Source: Fodinibius sp052060035 (GTDB lineage: Bacteria > Bacteroidota > Rhodothermia > Balneolales > Balneolaceae). From it: a stretch of 64,000 bases of DNA. This document shows, piece after piece, positions 14,588 through 21,987 of the stretch (positions are counted from its first letter, which is position 1; each line of letters starts with the position of its first letter). The position numbers and the translations under genes are program-made. The stretch is taken from the NCBI RefSeq assembly GCF_052060035.1, contig NZ_JBPOEA010000001.1:186001-250000 (forward strand), given 5' to 3'. Below the pieces are notes generated by a model that did no database searches, was not told where the DNA came from, and saw only the letters and a program-made list of their open reading frames with translations.

Positions 14588-15172
14588 TCACCTTGTTACA
14601 GTATAGGGATGATGCCTATAATATTTGGGCTGCGAGTCTAACCGAACATGGAGCCATGCTACACCGCCTCCGGCGGTATTGAGCCAAATAGTATGATCCG
14701 AAATAAGCTTCTTGGTTACTTTCCCTACCATTTGCCAAAAGGCCAATTGTTGTTCTTCAGGAGCATTCTTAGTAAAGACGCCAATATGTGAATAATTGAG
14801 TTGTTGATTACTGGGGGTCGGGGCAATCAATTTGGCATCGCCACCCAGGTTCTCGAAGAGTACAACTTGTTTGCCGGGCTGAAAATATTGAAGAAATGGA
14901 CTCGGATCCGGAGGCAAGTCGATAGCAGGTGCACGCGTAACTGTAAACTCAAAGGATTGATCTAATGAATGCTGGGTAGCAGGGGGTGTTTCCCAGTGAT
15001 AGGCGCGAAATGGTATATCCGTTAATAGATCAATAAAGAACTGCCGGAATGCTTTTTGCTGCTTCAAGAGATCTAAAAATGCTTCGTAGCTAAGCTGATT
15101 ATTTGCTCGATATAGTCGATACTTGTAGGCCTTGTTTTCAGTAACGGGGTTAACTTTAAGGCTGTAGTCCAT
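14588..15172 (-). CDS. Conserved protein of unknown function (DUF6940-like)
   Basis: 194 residues from the ATG complementary to 15170-15172, chosen because AGGTGAT lies just upstream; the frame is open further to 15193. Soluble, no signal. The core has AYHWETPP...FEFTVTRAPAID, ENLGGDAKLIAP, and the C-terminal AGGGVAWLHVRLDSQPKYYRHHPY, which is a block I associate with a widespread uncharacterised family (possibly DUF6940). 29 bp after the SpoIIE-type phosphatase gene, so likely co-transcribed. Function not known. Confidence 0.82.
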   Translation of the reverse strand: MDYSLKVNPVTENKAYKYRLYRANNQLSYEAFLDLLKQQKAFRQFFIDLLTDIPFRAYHWETPPATQHSLDQSFEFTVTRAPAIDLPPDPSPFLQYFQPGKQVVLFENLGGDAKLIAPTPSNQQLNYSHIGVFTKNAPEEQQLAFWQMVGKVTKKLISDHTIWLNTAGGGVAWLHVRLDSQPKYYRHHPYTVTR

Positions 15173-15201
15173 ATCATCGATCACCTGCAGCAAATTGGTA
15201 T

Positions 15202-16503
15202 TTATTCTTCATCACGCTTTATGACAATTAGCGTAATATCATCACTCTGCTCACTCGATTTACTAAACTCTTTGACGTCCTCAATAAGCAGCTTAATTGT
15301 TTCTTCGGGAGTACATTCGGGATGTTCAAGCAACCAATCCTTAAAACGGACTTCTTCGTAAAGGTCGCCATTAGCATTTTGTGGTTCGCTGATACCATCA
15401 GAATAAATAATGATTTGCTGGCCGGGTTTGAGCGTAACTTCTCCTTCTTCAAACTCCGCATCATCCATAATACCTACCATCAATCCACCTTTGTTGAGAT
15501 GGTTGATATCGCCTTTGTCATAATCAATATGAAAAGCATCGGTGTGGCCGGCATTCACATAAGAAAAGGTGTGGTTTTCAGCATCGAGCTGACCGCAGAA
15601 AAGGGTGATGAATTTGTGGTTTGGCGTATCTCTGAAAAGCGAACGGTTAACAAATTCAATAGTTTTGGTAAGAGAGTGATTATTTTCAATCTGGGTTCGA
15701 AGTACGGCCCTTGAAGAAGCCATCAATAAAGAAGCGGGGATACCCTTTCCGGTTACATCGCCCAATGCCAAAACATGATCCATATTGTTGCTCATTGAAA
15801 TAAAATCATAATAGTCACCGCCCACATAGGTTGCCGGTTGCGTTATACCTGCAATTTGGTAGCCGGGGATGGTGGGGGCTTCTTTAGGAATAAATCCTGA
15901 CTGAATTGAGCGTGCCAGATCCAGCTTTTGTTCAAGCAGCATTTTCTGTTTTTGCTGTTCGTGCAGACGTGCATTTTCTATGGCTATAGCTGCTTGATTA
16001 GCCAGTGCCTGAAAGATAGGAATTTCAGATTCTATAAAGTCTTCATTCTCTTTTTTATTCAGCGCCTGGATGATTCCAATAATCTCTTTTTTATGATTAA
16101 GGAGCGGTACGCAAATAATATTTCGAGTTGTGAATAGATCCGGTTCAATATCACCCAAAAAGCGGGAATCCTTCTCAACATCATTTACTATGGTCGGCTC
16201 TTCATTCATAAAAACCCAACCGCCTACGCCTTCGTCTTTGGGGATATGTTGACCGGTAATCTCTTCCGTGGCCGGCCCGGTAGGGATGCTTAGTACCAGG
16301 TCATCAGTTTCTTCTTCATAAAGCATAAGCGAGCTGGCTTCGCACTGCATGATCAGCTTAACTGCATTAATGATATCCTGAAGCATGTCATCCAGATCCA
16401 GGTTGGAATTGATCTGCCCGGTGAGTTCCATCAAAAGGTCAAGGCGCTCATCTCCAAGAATTTGTTCTGTCTTATTGTTAATAAAATCTGTTTGCTGGTC
16501 CAT
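15202..16503 (-). CDS. GAF-domain PP2C-type (SpoIIE/RsbU) serine phosphatase
   Basis: 433 residues from the ATG at 16503, preferred because GAGAG lies 6 nt upstream; other starts in frame are ATG 16548 and TTG 16578. GAF sensor domain in the first half (GGWVFMNEEPTIVNDV, CVPLLNHKKEIIGIIQALNKKE), a coiled linker (NARLHEQQKQKMLLEQKLDLARSIQ), then the SpoIIE phosphatase domain with GGDYYDF, ALGDVTGKGIPASLLMA, VNAGHTDA, IYSDGISEPQN and SDDITLIVIKR. Metal-binding Asp residues of GGDYYD, GDVTGKG, SDG and DD are all present. It should dephosphorylate a STAS anti-sigma-factor antagonist, and such a protein is encoded divergently at 16659. Confidence 0.94.
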   Translation of the reverse strand: MDQQTDFINNKTEQILGDERLDLLMELTGQINSNLDLDDMLQDIINAVKLIMQCEASSLMLYEEETDDLVLSIPTGPATEEITGQHIPKDEGVGGWVFMNEEPTIVNDVEKDSRFLGDIEPDLFTTRNIICVPLLNHKKEIIGIIQALNKKENEDFIESEIPIFQALANQAAIAIENARLHEQQKQKMLLEQKLDLARSIQSGFIPKEAPTIPGYQIAGITQPATYVGGDYYDFISMSNNMDHVLALGDVTGKGIPASLLMASSRAVLRTQIENNHSLTKTIEFVNRSLFRDTPNHKFITLFCGQLDAENHTFSYVNAGHTDAFHIDYDKGDINHLNKGGLMVGIMDDAEFEEGEVTLKPGQQIIIYSDGISEPQNANGDLYEEVRFKDWLLEHPECTPEETIKLLIEDVKEFSKSSEQSDDITLIVIKRDEE

Positions 16504-16658
16504 AACGGTCTCTCTAACGTTACCCCTGAATATTTTTTTATTGTTCATAAGGGTACCAATTTTAGTTTTATCGATCAAATTCGCATAATTAGCTAAGTCT
16601 TGTATATTATTAGCTCTAAATTTAATTAGAGAGACAACCTAAACAGAAAAAATACCTT

Positions 16659-17030
16659 ATGAATTATTCGATAAACGAGCGATATAACTGTATTTTGATA
16701 GAGTTTAATGGAGATCTTATGGGAGGTCCGGATGCCAATAAATTTAACAAAGACCTGCATGATTTAATCGACCAGGACAAAAAGGAAGTGGTAGCAGATT
16801 TGAGCAACGTTAAGTTTATGAACTCTTCCGGATTGGGTATTTTAATTGGCGGACTTACAACAATGCGAAATGCCGGTGGCGACTTGCGGATTGCAGGGGC
16901 TGATAAGAGAATTGAAAGTTTATTGATGGTTACAAAATTGATAACTGTTTTTAATAGTTATCGGACGGTTGAGGAGGCTATTGAATCGTACGAAGAAGAT
17001 CCAATAGGAGAAGAAGGTGAAGAGGAATAA
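16659..17030 (+). CDS. STAS-domain anti-anti-sigma factor
   Basis: 123 residues, a single STAS domain. LIEFNGDLMGGPDANKFNKDL forms the first strands; VVADLSNVKFMNSSGLGILIGG holds the Ser-Ser pair (FMNSSG) at the usual phosphorylation site; RIAGADKRIESLLMVTKL follows. The C-terminal tail is acidic (YEEDPIGEEGEEE). Such proteins bind an anti-sigma kinase when dephosphorylated. The divergent SpoIIE-type phosphatase at 15202 is the natural partner; no RsbW-like kinase is in this window. A terminator follows at 17059. Confidence 0.93.
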   Translation: MNYSINERYNCILIEFNGDLMGGPDANKFNKDLHDLIDQDKKEVVADLSNVKFMNSSGLGILIGGLTTMRNAGGDLRIAGADKRIESLLMVTKLITVFNSYRTVEEAIESYEEDPIGEEGEEE

Positions 17031-17058
17031 AGATATAGGATATGTAGTTTATTTGAGG

Positions 17059-17090
17059 TGCCGCGAGATTCATGCTTGCGGCATTTTTTT
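17059..17090 (+). terminator. Rho-independent terminator after the STAS gene
   Basis: TGCCGC (17059-17064) pairs with GCGGCA (17078-17083), followed directly by seven T (17084-17090). It ends the plus-strand STAS transcript 29 bp after its stop. Confidence 0.75.
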
Positions 17091-17099
17091 ATTGATAAT

Positions 17100-17125
17100 A
17101 AAAAAGGCCGCTTTTAGCGGCCTTT
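17100..17125 (-). terminator. Rho-independent terminator after the histone H1-like gene
   Basis: AAAGGCCGC (17103-17111) and GCGGCCTTT (17117-17125) form a 9-bp stem with a 5-nt loop. On the minus strand it is followed by a T run. It lies 28 bp beyond the stop of the minus-strand gene at 17153. Confidence 0.78.
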
Positions 17126-17152
17126 AGAAATCAGATAAGTGGATAAACGAAA

Positions 17153-17344
17153 TTAAATTTCGTCAACTTTTCCAGTGTTTTTCCACTCTTGAATTTCCAT
17201 TCGAATATCTTGCGCCTTTTTCTTCATAGCTTGAAGGGTTTTACGAGCGCGCGTTCCTGCAGCTTTATTTCCCTTGTTGTAGAACTTATTAATATCTGGT
17301 TCCAGTTGATCTAACAATTCATTCATTTCATCGAATCGGCTCAT
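17153..17344 (-). CDS. Histone H1-like DNA-binding protein (Hc1 type)
   Basis: 63 residues, basic and helical: FDEMNELLDQLEPDINKFYNKGNKAAGTRARKTLQAMKKKAQDIRMEIQEWK. The core KAAGTRARKxLQxMKKxAQDIRxEIQ is that of Bacteroidota/Balneolota histone H1-like proteins. Probably a small nucleoid protein, non-specific DNA binding, possibly compacting DNA. The ATG at 17344 is the only good start. A terminator follows closely, so a single-gene unit. Confidence 0.93.
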   Translation of the reverse strand: MSRFDEMNELLDQLEPDINKFYNKGNKAAGTRARKTLQAMKKKAQDIRMEIQEWKNTGKVDEI

Positions 17345-17452
17345 TATATGACTCCGTTTGATTAGTGTTAATATTTAAAAATTTCTTCCGATATATATAC
17401 TTTTGTTACATCGAATGGTCGAATCTATGTATATGGAACTGTCGTGTCAAGT

Positions 17453-17490
17453 AAAAAAGCCCATTTTAATTCATTAAATGGACTTTTTTC
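17453..17490 (-). terminator. Probable terminator after the NagZ-like/cytidine deaminase operon
   Basis: Imperfect hairpin with arms at 17458-17467 (AGCCCATTTT) and 17476-17484 (AAATGGACT). On the minus strand it is followed by a run of T. It is 41 bp downstream of the stop of the gene at 17532. Confidence 0.6.
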
Positions 17491-17531
17491 ACAAAAAAAT
17501 GGGGATTCTGAATTTGTTTTCGGAAAATAGG

Positions 17532-18200
17532 TTAGTTTTTATGGGTATTGATGGCAATAGTTTGATCTAAATTTGGAAGCTGATTAAAATCTCGGGCCGT
17601 TGCAATTCGTACGGGATGATGAAAATTGCTAAACTCATCCGGAATTTGGTTCTCCCGGAATTTGGAATCCATCGAGTCCCAGCTTAGATCGGTTTTGGGT
17701 TTATTATCTGTAAAAATTTCTGATTCATCGGATTTTGAAAAAAGAAACAGTTGTTCTGCCTGTAATTCATTGTACAAGAAGGTAGATAAGCGTGGCAAAG
17801 GTAAGGGTTCTAATTTATCTTCATCAGCGTTTTGGATCAACGTAGAAAGTACTAAAACCGATTTGTTGGGCAGTGTATCCATAAATGTATGATCAAGGAT
17901 TAACTCACCGTTTTGTTGGGTTATTACATTGCGTTTATAAGGATTAATACCAATGGCAGATACGCCCTCGTCAGCAAGAAGGGCAATAAGACGGTTGTTG
18001 AGATCTTTGATGCTACGGATTGTTGCCTCATTTCGCATAACCCCGGTTTGTATTATTCGTTCGGTGTATTCGCTATCGGAATGAATAATAATAGAATGCA
18101 GGTCGGAGTTGCTTTGCTGTTGTGAAAGTGAGCGAGCTAAACTGGTTAAAAAGACCCCATTATCTAAGTGATCGTAGTCGAGTGCTGCAATGTATTTCAT
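17532..18200 (-). CDS. Protein of unknown function, last gene of the GH3/cytidine deaminase operon
   Basis: 222 residues from the ATG complementary to 18198-18200; the longer frame to 18350 would overlap the deaminase. Soluble and probably cytoplasmic. The segment ERIIQTGVMRNEATIRSIKDLNNRLIALLADEGVSAIGINPYKRNVI has the look of an amino-acid-kinase-like core (Rossmann-type, near the carbamate/aspartate kinase fold), and a strand-loop NKSVLVLSTL follows, but I cannot name a family. 10 bp after the deaminase stop, so co-transcribed with the cytidine deaminase and the GH3/beta-lactamase fusion. Function unknown. Confidence 0.78.
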   Translation of the reverse strand: MKYIAALDYDHLDNGVFLTSLARSLSQQQSNSDLHSIIIHSDSEYTERIIQTGVMRNEATIRSIKDLNNRLIALLADEGVSAIGINPYKRNVITQQNGELILDHTFMDTLPNKSVLVLSTLIQNADEDKLEPLPLPRLSTFLYNELQAEQLFLFSKSDESEIFTDNKPKTDLSWDSMDSKFRENQIPDEFSNFHHPVRIATARDFNQLPNLDQTIAINTHKN

Positions 18201-18210
18201 ATAAAAAGAA

Positions 18211-18918
18211 TTATCTGTTTGAAAGTGATGTGGAACTAAAACTATGGGGAAGAAGATCTTCGCTAAAGTGAATGGATTCAGAATTGTCGGCATGATGAAG
18301 ATGCACTTGTCTCTTTGGCAGGTGTTCAATAATAACCTGTCGGCAAGCACCGCAAGGACTGCTGAATTCTCCTTTGCGGGTGTGTATTTCGAGACTTTTT
18401 AATTTATCGCTGCCAAACGTTAAAGCTTTTGCAATGGCAACACGTTCGGCGCAAAGTCCCATATTCCACGAAGTACATTCTATATTTACGCCGGTAAAAT
18501 ATCCCTGATCGGTCTCAATCAGCGCTGAAACTGGAAAATCTGATTCATTGACAACAGCCATATCCAATAGCTGTTTTAGCTTTTCTATTTTGTTGATATT
18601 AAACTCCAGAGCTGGATTTTCGAATACAGTACTTTGAAACTTATCCTTATGAAGGGGTTTGGCAGTACACCCTAATTCCGCTTCCCAGCTTGGAATCATC
18701 GATGAATTTATTTCATCCGTAAATAGTTCCGAGGGTTGATGGCCCTCGCTTAGGCAGTAAAAAAGGGCATTTTGGGCAGCGCTGATACTCAGTGGATAAG
18801 AGATATTTTCGATACGAACCCCGGGAAACCATTTGCCGCTCTCGCTGCGGACAACAGCCGCTGAAGCTTTTTTGGAATAGGGAACATAATTTTGATCGTA
18901 AAGGTCGTTAATATCCAT
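18211..18918 (-). CDS. Two-domain cytidine deaminase-like protein
   Basis: 235 residues. The C-terminal half is a cytidine deaminase with complete zinc site: Cys156-Ala-Glu158 (CAERVAIAKA) and PCGACRQ (Cys189, Cys192), with substrate segment FTGVNIECTSW. The N-terminal half (VPYSKKASAAVVR...FPGVRIENISYPLSISAAQNALFY) is a second deaminase fold in which the catalytic segment reads SAAQ and the Cys pair is missing, so it is vestigial. E. coli Cdd also has two domains, but there the catalytic one is N-terminal. Likely reaction: deamination of cytidine/deoxycytidine or a modified nucleoside. Its ATG overlaps the stop of the upstream gene by one base (TAATG). Confidence 0.88.
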   Translation of the reverse strand: MDINDLYDQNYVPYSKKASAAVVRSESGKWFPGVRIENISYPLSISAAQNALFYCLSEGHQPSELFTDEINSSMIPSWEAELGCTAKPLHKDKFQSTVFENPALEFNINKIEKLKQLLDMAVVNESDFPVSALIETDQGYFTGVNIECTSWNMGLCAERVAIAKALTFGSDKLKSLEIHTRKGEFSSPCGACRQVIIEHLPKRQVHLHHADNSESIHFSEDLLPHSFSSTSLSNR

Positions 18919-21890
18919 TACTCTATGATTGATGACATAACAGCGTTCGCCACTTCTGCTCTTATATTACTGATATTTTTACCGTATGACCGGTAGGGAT
19001 ACGTTCGATTTGTTAAAATAATAATTGCCAGATTTTCTTCGGGATCAATCCAGTAGCTGGTCCCGGTAAAGCCAAGATGACCAAACGTTTTTTCACTGGT
19101 CAGTGATCCCGCAGTGCTATTTTTTCCGCTTTTTCGATCAAATCCATAGCCGCGGTTGCTGTGTTTGCCTTGACGCTTGGTAAACTGTTCTATGGTCGAA
19201 CCGTCCAGGTATTGACGTCCTGCATACCAGCCATCATTTAGCAGCATCTGGCAAAAAATAGCGAGGTCTCGACCGCTCGAAAATAATCCCGCATGACCGG
19301 CAACGCCATTTAGATAATAAGACCGTTCATCATGGACCTCGGCATGGATCGTAGTGTCTCGAAAAACCGTGTCAATTTCAGTGGGAGGAATACGATCAAC
19401 AAAATAGGAGCCCATTTTTCGGGGATTGAAAAAGGTAGAAGACATCCCCAGGGGATAATAAAAAGTTTCTCGCAAATACCGGTCGAGCGGCTTCCCGGAA
19501 ACTTGTTCTATAATTTCTCCAAGTAGAATAAACCCCAGATCACTATATCGATAATCGGTGCCGGTTTTATAAGTGAGCGGCTCATTTTTAATGGCCTCAA
19601 TAATTTTCTTCTCTGATTTCAGCGAATCAACATAGATCCTAAAAGGAGGGAGGCCCGAGTTATGTAACAGAAAGTTTCGGATAGTGATATCCTTTTTTTC
19701 GCCTTCCGAAAACGCAGGTATATATTTCCCAATTTTATCTTTGAGGTCAATTTTCCCTTCCTCAACCAGTTTCATTACTGCAGCTGTTGTAGCCGTTACT
19801 TTTGTGAGTGAAGCCAGATCATAAACCGCATCTTCTTTTATCGGGTTGAGCTTTTTATACGTTTCATACCCAAATCCTTTTTGATAGGCTATGGTTCCAT
19901 CTTTTACGACAGTGACTACACCACCCGGGAACGTGGAATCAAAAATAGCCTCATTCATGATATGATTGATATTGCGTAGTGAATCTCGCGACAGACCTGC
20001 CACTTCCGGTTCATCATAACGCAATGCAGTTTGCGGTAGCTCTATTCCATGGCCGATGGAATATAATCCCGGAATATTAATGGGCAGCTTGCCACTTATT
20101 GCTGATCCCCCAAATAGCGCGGGCACGGTACTTTTTACCTGATTACCATTGGCTGACCATGCTAACAGTTGTACATCGGTATCTGATAAATCCTGAACCA
20201 CATAGGGATTTCCAAAAGCGGTTAACACAGAGGGCTTGTTGCGGATTAGCTTTTTTAAAAAAGGTAACTGTTCATTGTTGAGTTGTACTTTTTGACCGGA
20301 TTTTACGTAGATAAATGAGCCAATGATAATGAGGTCGGATTTTTGAGCCTCTTTGACCATCTCCTGTTTGTCTTCTTTGCTTGTACGTTGATCCAACAGG
20401 TAGGAGCTAACATCGGGATGATAATCTCTGAGCCGTGAGACAAAAGAAGAACCGGTATATCCGCTCTTTCCATCTGAGACTGATACCACCATTACTTTGG
20501 GATATTCGGATGCTCGGATCGGTAGAATATCTCTATCATTTTTAAGCAGCGTCAGTGATTTTCTGCTGATTTCTTCGGCAATTAACCGGTTATTTCGAGT
20601 GTTAATGTTAGCGCTTAAGGAATCAATATCAATTTCTTTGTCTTCAAAGAGTCCTTGCTGCTTTTTCCACTTGAGGAGTTTGCGAACTGAATGGTCAATG
20701 CGCTTTTCTGTAATCTTGCCCGAATTAACAGCTTGCTCAATTTCGCGAAGGGCCGTTAATTCGTCAGGGCTCAATAGCATAAGATCAACGCCCGCCTTCA
20801 GTGCTTTTACAACTGCTTCGCCGGGCGAAAAGTTGGAGGAAATACCGTGCATATCTAATCCGTCACTTACAACTACACCGTCAAACTGAAGAGAATCTCT
20901 GAGTATGCGATTAAGTACAGTAGCGTCCATTGTTGCGGGTAATGCGGAGTCGGGACTAATTTTAGGGAATGAAATGTGGGCGCTCATTATACTATTTACC
21001 CCATTATTGATAGCTGAACGAAAGGGTACCAATTCGAGAGTATCAAGCCGTGCAAAATCGTAGTTAATTACGGGCAAAGACAGGTGAGAATCGATATCTG
21101 TATCGCCGTGTCCTGGAAAATGTTTAGCTGTTGGAATGACTCCCTCGGACTGGACGCCTTCAATAAATTTATTTCCATATTCAGCTACAACATCAGGATT
21201 GCTTGAAAAGGAACGAACATTAATCACCGGATTCTTAGGATTGTTGTTTACATCCATTACCGGAGCAAAAATCTGTTGAACGCCGAGTGCCTTGGCTTCT
21301 TGTGCCGTGATTTTTCCCTTCCAGTAAGCGTATTCGGGATTTTGGGTTGCTGCTACTCCCATGGCGTGTACAAATCGGGTAGTACCTTCTACCCGCATAG
21401 CGGCTCCATATTCCATATCTTGGGTGATCCATAGGGGGATTTTCGAGGCACGCTGAAGTTTATTGGTTAAAACCGTCTGACCGTATATAGATCCGCTGAA
21501 GAAAACAAGTCCGCCGATTTGATACTCTTGAACATGGCGTAACAACTGCTGGTAAGTATCGCTGTCATTGCTTTGGTAGTTTCCATATGCGCGAATAAAA
21601 AACAGTTGACCAATCTTTTCTTTGAGTGACATCTCTGCCAGGAGCGAATCCACATTTACAGAACCGCTAACCTGTTTGTGCTTATCAGCTGCTACTGATT
21701 GTTCTTTTGTTTTGGTGTTTTGCTCGGAAATGTTATTCAACACACTTTCCTGTTGAATGCTCCCTGGCTTTGGAGATTCGGAGGTTGTTTTTTTAGATGT
21801 AGAGCACGACTGAGTTGAAGTGATGAAAACGGCAATGGAAGCTACCAGCAGAAAGGTGTTTTTGTAAGAAATGGTCAAATAATTGTTCAT
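18918..21890 (-). CDS. Lipoprotein fusion of a GH3 glycosidase (NagZ type) and a serine beta-lactamase fold
   Basis: 990 residues. Signal peptide with Cys in TSTQSC, so probably a lipoprotein. A Lys/Gln/Ser-rich linker runs to about 75. GH3 beta-N-acetylglucosaminidase domain at about 80-440 with KHFPGHGDTD (His257) and VVSDGLDMHG (nucleophile Asp), then a GH3 C-terminal domain to about 640. The beta-lactamase/PBP-type domain (about 660-985) has SLTK (Ser693, Lys696), YSDLG for the YxN motif and HLGFTG for the KTG-like box. Bacteroidota have such NagZ-AmpC-like fusions. Probable role is peptidoglycan turnover in the periplasm or outer membrane. It is the first gene of an operon with the deaminase and the unknown protein. 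Confidence 0.95.
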   Translation of the reverse strand: MNNYLTISYKNTFLLVASIAVFITSTQSCSTSKKTTSESPKPGSIQQESVLNNISEQNTKTKEQSVAADKHKQVSGSVNVDSLLAEMSLKEKIGQLFFIRAYGNYQSNDSDTYQQLLRHVQEYQIGGLVFFSGSIYGQTVLTNKLQRASKIPLWITQDMEYGAAMRVEGTTRFVHAMGVAATQNPEYAYWKGKITAQEAKALGVQQIFAPVMDVNNNPKNPVINVRSFSSNPDVVAEYGNKFIEGVQSEGVIPTAKHFPGHGDTDIDSHLSLPVINYDFARLDTLELVPFRSAINNGVNSIMSAHISFPKISPDSALPATMDATVLNRILRDSLQFDGVVVSDGLDMHGISSNFSPGEAVVKALKAGVDLMLLSPDELTALREIEQAVNSGKITEKRIDHSVRKLLKWKKQQGLFEDKEIDIDSLSANINTRNNRLIAEEISRKSLTLLKNDRDILPIRASEYPKVMVVSVSDGKSGYTGSSFVSRLRDYHPDVSSYLLDQRTSKEDKQEMVKEAQKSDLIIIGSFIYVKSGQKVQLNNEQLPFLKKLIRNKPSVLTAFGNPYVVQDLSDTDVQLLAWSANGNQVKSTVPALFGGSAISGKLPINIPGLYSIGHGIELPQTALRYDEPEVAGLSRDSLRNINHIMNEAIFDSTFPGGVVTVVKDGTIAYQKGFGYETYKKLNPIKEDAVYDLASLTKVTATTAAVMKLVEEGKIDLKDKIGKYIPAFSEGEKKDITIRNFLLHNSGLPPFRIYVDSLKSEKKIIEAIKNEPLTYKTGTDYRYSDLGFILLGEIIEQVSGKPLDRYLRETFYYPLGMSSTFFNPRKMGSYFVDRIPPTEIDTVFRDTTIHAEVHDERSYYLNGVAGHAGLFSSGRDLAIFCQMLLNDGWYAGRQYLDGSTIEQFTKRQGKHSNRGYGFDRKSGKNSTAGSLTSEKTFGHLGFTGTSYWIDPEENLAIIILTNRTYPYRSYGKNISNIRAEVANAVMSSIIE

Positions 21891-21987
21891 GAGATTTGAA
21901 AAGATGATATCTAATAATACTAAATGGTTGATAACATAGTTGAATGCCGAAGGGGAATCAACATCAGCAAAATAGTAAGCGGAAGTT

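Noticed and set aside
17532..18350. Longer start (18350) for the unknown gene after the deaminase
   Set aside because: It would overlap the deaminase gene by 140 bp; the ATG at 18200 gives a 10-bp spacing that fits the operon.
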